A stretch of DNA of 64,000 bases from contig NZ_QOLA01000002.1 in the NCBI RefSeq assembly GCF_003324565.1, positions 496,001 to 560,000 of the forward strand, in the 5' to 3' direction. Below are positions 57,595 to 64,000 of the stretch, in pieces (within the stretch, counting starts at the first letter, position 1; every line of letters starts with the position of its first letter). The translations under genes and the position numbers were made by a program. The notes under the pieces are model-generated. The model was not told where the DNA came from. It was given only the letters and a program-made list of their open reading frames with translations, and ran no database searches. The DNA is from Streptomyces sp. SDr-06. GTDB taxonomy: Bacteria; Actinomycetota; Actinomycetes; Streptomycetales; Streptomycetaceae.

Positions 57595-58800
57595 GTGGCA
57601 GCACCGCAGAACTACCTCGCAGTCATCAAGGTCATCGGTGTCGGCGGCGGTGGTGTCAATGCCATCAACCGAATGATCGAGGTCGGTCTCAAGGGCGTCG
57701 AGTTCATCGCGATCAACACGGACGCGCAAGCACTGTTGATGAGCGACGCCGACGTCAAGCTCGACGTCGGCCGTGAACTCACCCGCGGCCTCGGGGCCGG
57801 AGCCAACCCGGCAGTCGGACGCAAGGCGGCAGAGGACCACCGTGAGGAGATCGAGGAGGTCCTCAAGGGGGCCGACATGGTCTTCGTCACCGCCGGCGAG
57901 GGCGGCGGCACCGGCACCGGCGGCGCCCCCGTCGTCGCCAACATCGCGCGCTCGCTCGGCGCCCTGACGATCGGTGTGGTCACCCGCCCGTTCACCTTCG
58001 AGGGCCGGCGCCGGGCGAACCAGGCGGAGGACGGCATCGCCGAGCTCCGCGAAGAGGTCGACACCCTCATCGTCATTCCCAACGACCGGCTGCTGTCCAT
58101 CTCGGACCGCCAGGTCTCGGTCCTGGACGCCTTCAAGTCGGCCGACCAGGTCCTGCTCTCCGGTGTCCAGGGCATCACGGACCTGATCACCACCCCGGGC
58201 CTCATCAACCTCGACTTCGCCGACGTCAAGTCGGTCATGTCCGAGGCCGGTTCGGCGCTCATGGGCATCGGCTCGGCACGCGGCGACGACCGCGCGGTGG
58301 CCGCCGCCGAGATGGCGATCTCCTCGCCGCTGCTTGAAGCCTCCATCGACGGCGCCCGCGGGGTGCTGCTCTCGATCTCTGGCGGCTCGGACCTCGGCCT
58401 CTTCGAGATCAACGAGGCGGCCCAGCTGGTCAGCGAGGCCGCCCACCCCGAGGCCAACATCATCTTCGGTGCGGTCATCGACGACGCCCTCGGCGACGAG
58501 GTGCGCGTCACGGTCATCGCGGCCGGCTTCGACGGCGGACAGCCGCCGGCCCGCCGGGACAACGTGCTGGGCGCCACCTCCAACAAGCGCGAGGAGCCCA
58601 CGCCTTCGCGTCCGGCCGAGGTGTCCCGGCCGCTCGGCGGACTCGGCACGGTCAGCACCCGCGAGGAGCCCCCGGTGGCGCCCGCCCCGGTCGAGCCGGC
58701 CCCGGTCAACGAGACCCCGGCCCCCTCGGCCATCCCGACGGCCCGTCCGTACCCGGACAGCCAGGCCGAGGAGCTGGACGTCCCGGACTTCCTCAAGTGA
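57595..58800 (+). CDS. ftsZ: Cell division GTPase FtsZ
   Basis: FtsZ is the tubulin-like protein that forms septal ladders in sporulating hyphae. The 401 residues are close to the S. coelicolor length. Motifs: [16 protein letters not shown], the tubulin signature GGGTGTGG (103-110), the T7 loop DLNFAD equivalent [11 protein letters not shown], a variable Pro-rich linker and the C-terminal peptide LDVPDFLK that binds SepF. The GTG at 57595 follows GAGAGG by 8 nt; longer versions are rejected. The leader holds two inverted repeats. Confidence 0.98.
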   Translation: MAAPQNYLAVIKVIGVGGGGVNAINRMIEVGLKGVEFIAINTDAQALLMSDADVKLDVGRELTRGLGAGANPAVGRKAAEDHREEIEEVLKGADMVFVTAGEGGGTGTGGAPVVANIARSLGALTIGVVTRPFTFEGRRRANQAEDGIAELREEVDTLIVIPNDRLLSISDRQVSVLDAFKSADQVLLSGVQGITDLITTPGLINLDFADVKSVMSEAGSALMGIGSARGDDRAVAAAEMAISSPLLEASIDGARGVLLSISGGSDLGLFEINEAAQLVSEAAHPEANIIFGAVIDDALGDEVRVTVIAAGFDGGQPPARRDNVLGATSNKREEPTPSRPAEVSRPLGGLGTVSTREEPPVAPAPVEPAPVNETPAPSAIPTARPYPDSQAEELDVPDFLK

Positions 58801-58831
58801 GCGAAGTGACGTTTCGAAGCGATCTCTTGAA

Positions 58832-59560
58832 GTGATACGAGAGCAGGGCACCGTGAGCGGCGCGCACTTCGCCTTCACCGACCGGTGGGGCGGGGTGAGC
58901 GCCGTTCCGTACGAGGAGCTCAACCTCGGCGGCGCGGTCGGCGACGACCCCGCAGCCGTCCGCGCCAACCGCGAGCGCGCCGCCGCCTCGCTCGGGCTCG
59001 ACCCGGGCCGGGTGGTCTGGATGAACCAGGTGCACGGGCGCGAGGTCGCCGTCGTCGACGGCCCCTTCGCCCCGGGCGACACGACCGCCGTGGACGCGGT
59101 GGTGACGGGCCGTCGGGGAACGGCGCTCGCCGTGCTCACCGCGGACTGCACCCCGGTCCTGCTCGCCGACCCGGTGGCCGGGGTCGCGGGCGCCGCCCAC
59201 GCGGGCCGGCCCGGAATGGTCGCGGGCGTGGTGCCCGCCGCCGTCGAGGCGATGGTCTCGCTCGGCGCCGACCCGGCCCGGATCGTCGCGCGCACCGGCC
59301 CGGCCGTCTGCGGACGCTGCTACGAGGTGCCCGGGCCGATGCGGGCCGAGGTCGCCGAGGCCGAGCCCGCCGCCTGGTCCGAGACCAGCTGGGGCACGCC
59401 CGCCGTGGACGTCACCGCGGGAGTGCACGCGCAACTGGCCGCCCTGGGCGTCACCGACCTCCAGGCCTCGCCCGTCTGCACGCTCGAATCCCTCGACCAC
59501 TTCTCGTACCGTCGCGACCGCACCACCGGGCGGCTCGCCGGATATGTCTGGCTGGACTGA
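58832..59560 (+). CDS. pgeF: Peptidoglycan editing factor PgeF (laccase-domain, YfiH family)
   Basis: This 242-residue protein has the multicopper-polyphenol-oxidase-like fold of YfiH/PgeF, with VVWMNQVHG, VLTADCTPVLLAD, AAHAGRPGMVAGV and GPAVCGRCYEV supplying the His/Cys metal-site residues. E. coli PgeF removes mis-incorporated amino acids from peptidoglycan precursors; related proteins deaminate adenosine. Placement right after ftsZ supports a wall role. The GTG at 58832 gives 242 residues; GTG at 58853 is an alternative with a better ribosome site. Earlier in-frame sequence lies inside ftsZ and is a shadow. Confidence 0.85.
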   Translation: MIREQGTVSGAHFAFTDRWGGVSAVPYEELNLGGAVGDDPAAVRANRERAAASLGLDPGRVVWMNQVHGREVAVVDGPFAPGDTTAVDAVVTGRRGTALAVLTADCTPVLLADPVAGVAGAAHAGRPGMVAGVVPAAVEAMVSLGADPARIVARTGPAVCGRCYEVPGPMRAEVAEAEPAAWSETSWGTPAVDVTAGVHAQLAALGVTDLQASPVCTLESLDHFSYRRDRTTGRLAGYVWLD

Positions 59561-59566
59561 CGACTC

Positions 59567-60286
59567 ATGACGGATCGCAAGACCGAACTCGCCGAGAACC
59601 TGGCCCGGGTGGAGGAACGTATCGCTTCCGCCTGTGCCGCGGCCGGGCGCCGGCGGGACGAGGTGACCCTCATCGTGGTCACCAAGACCTACCCGGCGAG
59701 CGACGTGCGCCTGCTGCACGCGCTGGGCGTACGCCATGTCGCGGAGAACCGCGACCAGGACGCGGCCCCCAAGGCGGCGGCCTGTGCGGACCTCGATCTC
59801 ACCTGGCACTTCGTGGGTCAGTTGCAGACGAACAAGGTTCGTTCTGTTGCGGGTTATGCCGATATGGTGCAGTCGGTCGACCGGTCCAAGCTGATCGGCT
59901 CGCTCTCCGCCGCGGCGGTCCGGGCCGAGCGCGAACTGGGCTGCCTCATCCAGGTCGCGCTCGACGCGGAGTCCGGTGCGCGGGGCGAGCGCGGAGGGGT
60001 CGCCCCGGACGGGATCGAGGAGTTGGCGGCCCTGGTCGCCGAGGCGCCCGGGCTCCGGCTCGACGGTCTGATGACGGTGGCGCCGCTGGCCGGTGAGTAC
60101 GCCGGACGGCAACGGGCCGCGTTCGAGCGGCTGGTGGAATTCTCATCCCGCCTGCGCGCGGACCATCCGGCTGCGAACATGGTGTCAGCAGGGATGAGTG
60201 CGGACCTCGAAGAGGCCGTTGCGGCCGGAGCGACACATGTACGCGTCGGAACGGCGGTACTCGGAGTCCGACCCCGGCTCGGGTAA
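59567..60286 (+). CDS. yggS: YggS/PROSC-family pyridoxal phosphate-binding protein
   Basis: This 239-residue alanine-racemase-like TIM barrel carries the PLP Lys in [34 protein letters not shown] and [10 protein letters not shown], ending VRVGTAVLG. The family has no clear enzymatic activity and controls vitamin B6 and amino acid homeostasis. It starts 6 nt after pgeF. In many Gram-positive bacteria it sits between ftsZ and sepF, as here. Confidence 0.92.
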   Translation: MTDRKTELAENLARVEERIASACAAAGRRRDEVTLIVVTKTYPASDVRLLHALGVRHVAENRDQDAAPKAAACADLDLTWHFVGQLQTNKVRSVAGYADMVQSVDRSKLIGSLSAAAVRAERELGCLIQVALDAESGARGERGGVAPDGIEELAALVAEAPGLRLDGLMTVAPLAGEYAGRQRAAFERLVEFSSRLRADHPAANMVSAGMSADLEEAVAAGATHVRVGTAVLGVRPRLG

Positions 60287-60426
60287 CGTCGCGAAGCAAG
60301 TCGGACCACAGCAGAAAATATGGTCATTCCCACTCTTCGGTGGGCAGACCGCGTGGATCGTGGGCCCTTGGTGACGCTGCCAGTTGGCGACAGGAGCGAT
60401 CCACCACAGAGCGGAGGAATCTGAGC

Positions 60427-61044
60427 ATGGCCGGCGCGATGCGCAAGATGGCGGTCTACCTCGGCCTCGTGGAGGACGATGGGTACGACGGCCGGGGGTT
60501 CGACCCCGACGACGATTTCGAACCCGAGCCCGAACCGGAGCGCGACCGTCGGCGGCATCAGCCCCCGCACCAGTCCACACTCCAGGACGAACGGGACGAA
60601 CCGGTACGGGTAACTCAGCCTCCGGCGCCGAGAGAACCGGTTCAGCTATCGGTAGAAAGCGGACGTCCGGCGCGAATTGCACCCGTGGCATCCATCACAC
60701 CTGAACGTCCGAGCCTGGAGAAGAACGCACCGGTGATCATGCCCAAGGTCGTGTCCGAGCGGGAGCCGTACCGCATCACCACGCTGCACCCGCGGACCTA
60801 CAACGAGGCCCGTACCATCGGGGAACACTTCCGCGAGGGCACTCCGGTGATCATGAATCTCACCGAGATGGACGACACCGACGCGAAGCGACTTGTCGAC
60901 TTTGCCGCCGGACTCGTCTTCGGCCTGCACGGCAGCATTGAACGGGTGACGCAGAAGGTGTTCCTGCTGTCTCCTGCTAACGTCGATGTCACGGCGGAGG
61001 ACAAGGCCCGCATCGCAGAGGGCGGTTTCTTCAACCAGAGCTGA
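60427..61044 (+). CDS. sepF: Cell division protein SepF
   Basis: SepF anchors FtsZ to the membrane. The 205-residue protein has an N-terminal amphipathic helix ([17 protein letters not shown]), an acidic, Pro-rich linker of about 80 residues, and the SepF core ([20 protein letters not shown], then [19 protein letters not shown] and [12 protein letters not shown]) that polymerises into rings and binds the FtsZ C-terminal peptide. The ATG follows GGAGGAA. Streptomyces often have further sepF-like genes; this one is the dcw copy. Confidence 0.95.
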   Translation: MAGAMRKMAVYLGLVEDDGYDGRGFDPDDDFEPEPEPERDRRRHQPPHQSTLQDERDEPVRVTQPPAPREPVQLSVESGRPARIAPVASITPERPSLEKNAPVIMPKVVSEREPYRITTLHPRTYNEARTIGEHFREGTPVIMNLTEMDDTDAKRLVDFAAGLVFGLHGSIERVTQKVFLLSPANVDVTAEDKARIAEGGFFNQS

Positions 61045-61116
61045 GAACACGACACCGGGAACGAACCGGCCAGGACAAGGCCGGGGCTTTGATGCAAGGG
61101 GAGAGGGAAGCGCGAG

Positions 61117-61401
61117 ATGGGCGTCGCACTACAGGTGGTCTACATCGCGCTGATGTGCTTCCTCATCGTGCTGATCTTCCGGCTCGTCATGGACTACGTC
61201 TTCCAGTTCGCCCGTTCATGGCAACCCGGCAAGGCGATGGTGGTCGTTCTTGAGGCCACCTACACTGTCACCGATCCACCGCTCAAGCTTCTGCGGCGGT
61301 TCATTCCGCCGCTGCGTCTCGGGGGCGTGGCACTCGACCTGTCCTTCTTCGTTCTGATGATCATCGTCTACATCCTGATCAGCATCGTGGTCAGGTTGTG
61401 A
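61117..61401 (+). CDS. sepG: YggT/YlmG family membrane protein SepG
   Basis: This 94-residue protein has two membrane helices (LQVVYIALMCFLIVLIFRLV and LDLSFFVLMIIVYILISIVV) separated by the conserved loop DPPLKLLRRFIPP. In S. coelicolor the gene at this position (SCO2078, SepG/YlmG) helps recruit SepF-like proteins and FtsZ and affects nucleoid organisation during sporulation. The ATG follows GGGGAGAGG. Equivalence rests on position and sequence family. Confidence 0.92.
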   Translation: MGVALQVVYIALMCFLIVLIFRLVMDYVFQFARSWQPGKAMVVVLEATYTVTDPPLKLLRRFIPPLRLGGVALDLSFFVLMIIVYILISIVVRL

Positions 61402-61450
61402 ACGATACGGTCCTGCCGACTGCCGACGACTACGTAGAGGTGAAGAAGAG

Positions 61451-62608
61451 ATGCCGCTGACCCCCGAGGACGTGCGGAACAAGCAGTTCACGACCGTCCG
61501 CCTCCGAGAAGGCTATGACGAGGACGAGGTCGATGCCTTCCTCGACGAGGTCGAGTCCGAGCTGACGCGACTGCTCCGCGAGAACGAGGACCTGCGCGCC
61601 AAGCTGGCCGCCGCCACGCGCGCCGCCGCGCAGAACCAGCAGCAGCAGGGCATGCGCAAGCAGGAGCCGCAGGACGGCCGAGGCCCGGGTGCGCCCGTAC
61701 CCGCCGCCATATCCGGTCCGCCGCAGGTCCAGCAGCAGCCGCAGATGGGTCCGCCCCAGCTGCCCAGCGGTGCGCCGCAGCTGCCCGCGGGACCTGGCGG
61801 CCACGGCCCGCAGGGCCAGCACGGCCCGGGCCAGATGGGCCAGGGCCCCATGGGTCAGGGTCCGATGGGCCAGAACCAGCTGGGTCAGGGCCCCATGGGC
61901 CAGAACCAGCTCGGCCAGGGCCCGATGGGCCAGCCGATGGGCGGCCCCATGGGCGGCCACGGTCCGCAGATGGGACAGCCGGCCCAGGCTCCCGGTGGCG
62001 ACAGCGCCGCCCGGGTGCTCTCGCTCGCGCAGCAGACCGCCGACCAGGCGATCGCGGAGGCCCGTTCCGAGGCCAACAAGATCGTCGGTGAGGCCCGGTC
62101 CCGCGCCGAGGGTCTCGAGCGCGACGCCCGTGCCAAGGCCGACGCCCTGGAGCGGGACGCGCAGGAGAAGCACCGCGTCGCGATGGGCTCCCTGGAGTCC
62201 GCCCGCGCCACGCTGGAGCGCAAGGTCGAGGACCTGCGCGGCTTCGAGCGCGAGTACCGCACGCGTCTGAAGTCCTACCTGGAGTCCCAGCTGCGTCAGC
62301 TGGAGACCCAGGCCGACGACTCGCTCGCGCCGCCGCGCACCCCGGCGACCGCGTCGCTGCCGCCGGCTCCGCAGATGAGCGGGTCCATGGCGTCGGCCGG
62401 TGCCGGTGCGATGGGGCACCCCATGGGGGGCCAGCAGTCCATGGGCGGTCAGCAGTCCATGCCCAGCGCGCCGTCCTACGGTGGCCAGCAGCAGATGTCG
62501 CCGGCGATGACCCAGCCGATGGCGCCGGTACGGCCGCAGGGGCCGTCGCCGATGCAGCAGGCTCCTTCGCCGATGCGGGGCTTCCTGATCGACGAGGACG
62601 ACAACTGA
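61451..62608 (+). CDS. divIVA: DivIVA polar growth protein
   Basis: DivIVA marks hyphal tips and drives apical growth and branching. The 385-residue protein has the conserved DivIVA N-terminus (PLTPEDVRNKQFTTVRLREG, about 1-60), a Gln/Gly/Pro/Met-rich linker (about 60-180) with tandem LGQGPMGQNQ units, a long coiled coil (about 185-290) and a second Gln/Met-rich tail ending FLIDEDDN. The linker repeats are also repetitive in the DNA (61840-61940). It is the last gene of the cluster, followed by a strong terminator. Confidence 0.97.
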   Translation: MPLTPEDVRNKQFTTVRLREGYDEDEVDAFLDEVESELTRLLRENEDLRAKLAAATRAAAQNQQQQGMRKQEPQDGRGPGAPVPAAISGPPQVQQQPQMGPPQLPSGAPQLPAGPGGHGPQGQHGPGQMGQGPMGQGPMGQNQLGQGPMGQNQLGQGPMGQPMGGPMGGHGPQMGQPAQAPGGDSAARVLSLAQQTADQAIAEARSEANKIVGEARSRAEGLERDARAKADALERDAQEKHRVAMGSLESARATLERKVEDLRGFEREYRTRLKSYLESQLRQLETQADDSLAPPRTPATASLPPAPQMSGSMASAGAGAMGHPMGGQQSMGGQQSMPSAPSYGGQQQMSPAMTQPMAPVRPQGPSPMQQAPSPMRGFLIDEDDN

Positions 62609-62653
62609 CGGGGTCTGCGCGCGTGATCCGCGCGTAGCCGTCGGCAGGCTGCG

Positions 62654-62690
62654 AGGGCCGGGCCCCTGGTTTTTCCAGGGGCCCGGCCCT
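62654..62690 (+). terminator. divIVA terminator
   Basis: A perfect 16-bp stem (62654-62669 with 62675-62690) and a TTTTT loop are followed by TTT. It lies 45 bp after the divIVA stop. Confidence 0.9.
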
Positions 62691-62811
62691 TTTGCGCGCC
62701 CTCGGTCCGGCGGGTCCGGTCCGCTGTGGCCGGTTGCCCCTGGCGGGGTGGGTCTTCTCCGGCTGCGCGGGCCCGGGGCCCGGTTTTTGCGTGCGGGCGC
62801 GTGCGTGGCTG

Positions 62812-62834
62812 GTCGCGCAGTTCCCCGCGCCCCT
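62812..62834 (-). repeat. Copy 2 of the intergenic repeat
   Basis: The minus strand carries GCGCGGGGAACTGCGCGA, identical in its core to copy 1 at 27177-27199. Confidence 0.75.
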
Positions 62835-62870
62835 GGAAACCCGCCTTCGTCCGCGGATCGTGGTCGCTTC

Positions 62871-62892
62871 TCGCGCAGTTCCCAGCGCCCCT
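62871..62892 (-). repeat. Copy 3 of the intergenic repeat
   Basis: The minus strand carries GCGCTGGGAACTGCGCGA, one base different from copy 1. CACGATCCGCGG follows nearby (62862-62851), as at copy 1. Confidence 0.75.
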
Positions 62893-62967
62893 GGCGGTGC
62901 TGGTGCTGGCCGGCATGAGCAACCTCAGCCCGTCCGGCGGTTGGAGGCGGGCGCGGAGGGTATGGCT

Positions 62968-63001
62968 CGGCGGCCCACCCCCGTGTGGGGGTGGGCCGCC
63001 G
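62968..63001 (-). terminator. ileS terminator
   Basis: A perfect 15-bp stem with a 4-nt GTGT-type loop lies 11 bp after the ileS stop on the minus strand. Confidence 0.85.
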
Positions 63002-63012
63002 GGAGGGGGCTG

Positions 63013-64000
63013 CTACGCCTTGCGGAGGCGGAACGTGAGGGAGAGGCCCTCGTCGGTGAAGGGCTCGCCGTACCCCGAGGGCGCCTCGCCGGACGCGTAG
63101 TCCGTCGCCAGGACCTCGTCCGCGATCAGGTCCGCGTGGGCCGTCAGCGCCGAGGCGACCTCCGGATCCGTGGCGACCCAGCGCACCGCGATCCGGTCCG
63201 CCACGTCGAGGCCGCTGTTCTTGCGCGCCTCCTGGATCAGCCGGATCGCGTCCCGGGCCAGGCCCGCGAGCCGCAGCTCAGGGGTGATCTCCAGGTCGAG
63301 GGCGACCGTGGCGCCGGAGTCCGAGGCCACCGACCAGCCCTCGCGCGGGGTCTCGGTGATGATGACCTCGTCCGGGGCCAGCGAGACCTGCTCGCCGTTG
63401 ACCTCGACGGACGCCGTGCCCGTGTCGCGCAGCGAGGCGGACAGGGCCGCCGCGTCGGCCGCGGCCACGGCCTTCGCCACGTCCTGCACGCCCTTGCCGA
63501 ACCGCTTGCCGAGCGCGCGGAAGTTGGCCTTCGCCGTGGTGTCGACCAGCGAGCCACCCACCTCGGAGAGGGAGGCAAGGGACGTCACGTTCAGCTCTTC
63601 GGTGATCTGCGCGTGCAGCTCGGGGGAGAGCGTCTCGAAGCCCGTCACCGCGACCAGGGCCCGCGACAGCGGCTGGCGGGTCTTGACGCCCGACTCCGCG
63701 CGGGTGGCCCGGCCGAGCTCGACCAGGCGGCGTACCAGCGCCATCTGGGTGGAGAGGGCCGGGTCGATCGCCGCCCGGTCGGCCTTCGGCCACGAGGACA
63801 GGTGGACGGACTCCGGGGCGTCCGGGGTCACCGGCACCACCATGTCCAGCCAGACGCGCTCGGTGATGAACGGCGTCAGCGGGGCCATCAGGCGGGTGAC
63901 GGTCTCGACCACGTCGTGCAGCGTGCGCAGCGCCGCCTTGTCGCCCTGCCAGAAGCGGCGGCGCGAGCGGCGCACGTACCAGTTGGAGAGGTCGTCGACG
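63013..64000 (-). CDS. ileS: Isoleucyl-tRNA synthetase, C-terminal part
   Basis: This is the last 329 residues of a class I isoleucyl-tRNA synthetase; the catalytic domain lies beyond base 64000. Visible are the end of the catalytic region and anticodon-binding domain (VDDLSNWYVRRSRRRFW, then ETVTRLMAPLTPFITERVWL) and the C-terminal tRNA-contact domain typical of long eukaryote-like IleRS (ITPELRLAGLARDAIRLIQE, then RKNSGLDVADRIAV). The ELRLAGLARD segment points to the IleRS type often linked to mupirocin tolerance, but that cannot be judged from this part. It converges with divIVA. Confidence 0.93.
   Translation of the reverse strand, partial: VDDLSNWYVRRSRRRFWQGDKAALRTLHDVVETVTRLMAPLTPFITERVWLDMVVPVTPDAPESVHLSSWPKADRAAIDPALSTQMALVRRLVELGRATRAESGVKTRQPLSRALVAVTGFETLSPELHAQITEELNVTSLASLSEVGGSLVDTTAKANFRALGKRFGKGVQDVAKAVAAADAAALSASLRDTGTASVEVNGEQVSLAPDEVIITETPREGWSVASDSGATVALDLEITPELRLAGLARDAIRLIQEARKNSGLDVADRIAVRWVATDPEVASALTAHADLIADEVLATDYASGEAPSGYGEPFTDEGLSLTFRLRKA

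Larger units (their letters stand above)
62691..62967. other. Gene-free part of the divIVA-ileS interval
   Basis: Between the two terminators there is no convincing gene. The stretch carries two copies of the intergenic repeat (62812-62834 and 62871-62892) and G/C-rich low-complexity DNA. Confidence 0.7.

Noticed and set aside
63013..64000. T-box leader expected for actinobacterial ileS
   Set aside because: The ileS start lies outside the window, so nothing can be said.

Overview
The window reads as chromosomal core DNA of a Streptomyces. It is very GC-rich, with third positions almost all G or C and frequent GTG and TTG starts. Gene order and products match what is known of the Streptomyces coelicolor glkA to dcw region (glkA, macRS, pfkA, trpEG, aroH, bfr, pknB-type kinase, thi genes, metF, then the division and cell-wall cluster to ileS). 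No phage, transposon, CRISPR array or rRNA/tRNA gene was recognised. Both ends cut genes: an acyl-CoA ligase at base 1 and ileS at base 64000.

Layout. 1-8264: carbon and lipid metabolism (partial FadD-type ligase, metallophosphoesterase, SRPBCC protein, ArsA-like P-loop protein, DUF5304 gene next to glucokinase glkA, EEP-fold hydrolase, membrane protein, esterase, 1-acylglycerol-3-phosphate acyltransferase). 8290-12473: macS/macR two-component pair, a phosphofructokinase whose donor-site residues resemble pyrophosphate-dependent enzymes, and a D-2-hydroxyacid dehydrogenase. 12481-18896: aromatic precursor block, with fused anthranilate synthase behind a Trp-codon leader peptide and attenuator, a secreted amidase with FG-GAP repeats, and class II DAHP synthase. 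18974-21459: iron-storage pair (iron box, bfd-like ferredoxin, bacterioferritin), sulfite-oxidase-like protein and endonuclease IV. 21471-28526: PASTA-domain Ser/Thr kinase, the thiO-thiS-thiG operon under a TPP riboswitch, a ferredoxin-reductase-like flavoprotein, an Rv2175c-type DNA-binding protein and thiE. 28641-32644: metF, membrane proteins and a CrtI-like oxidoreductase.

32959-43773: an operon of degenerate ABC ATPase, YhgE/Pip membrane protein and TetR regulator with a predicted operator; then a HEPN-type protein, a methyltransferase, a DUF3040 protein and a MoxR/DUF58/transglutaminase trio. 43974-62608: beta-carbonic anhydrase, then the dcw cluster rsmH-ftsL-ftsI-murE-murF-mraY-murD-ftsW-murG-ftsQ-ftsZ-pgeF-yggS-sepF-sepG-divIVA. 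These proteins build lipid II in the cytoplasm (MurE, MurF, MurD, MraY, MurG), polymerise and cross-link it at the septum (FtsW, FtsI), organise the division ring (FtsZ, SepF, SepG, FtsQ, FtsL) and direct tip growth (DivIVA). murC and mraZ are not in the cluster.

The most useful signals lie between genes. They include three AGTGG repeats at exact 10-bp spacing over the presumed rsmH promoter (MraZ-box-like, with no mraZ nearby), nested inverted repeats upstream of ftsZ, the trp attenuator, the TPP riboswitch, an iron box, a TetR operator and a repeated intergenic element. Ten genes have a start codon 6-7 nt after a TANNNT hexamer, which suggests leaderless mRNAs. I see no clearly novel system. 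The best leads are the phosphofructokinase donor switch, the degenerate ATPase/YhgE/TetR operon and the orphan MraZ-like boxes.
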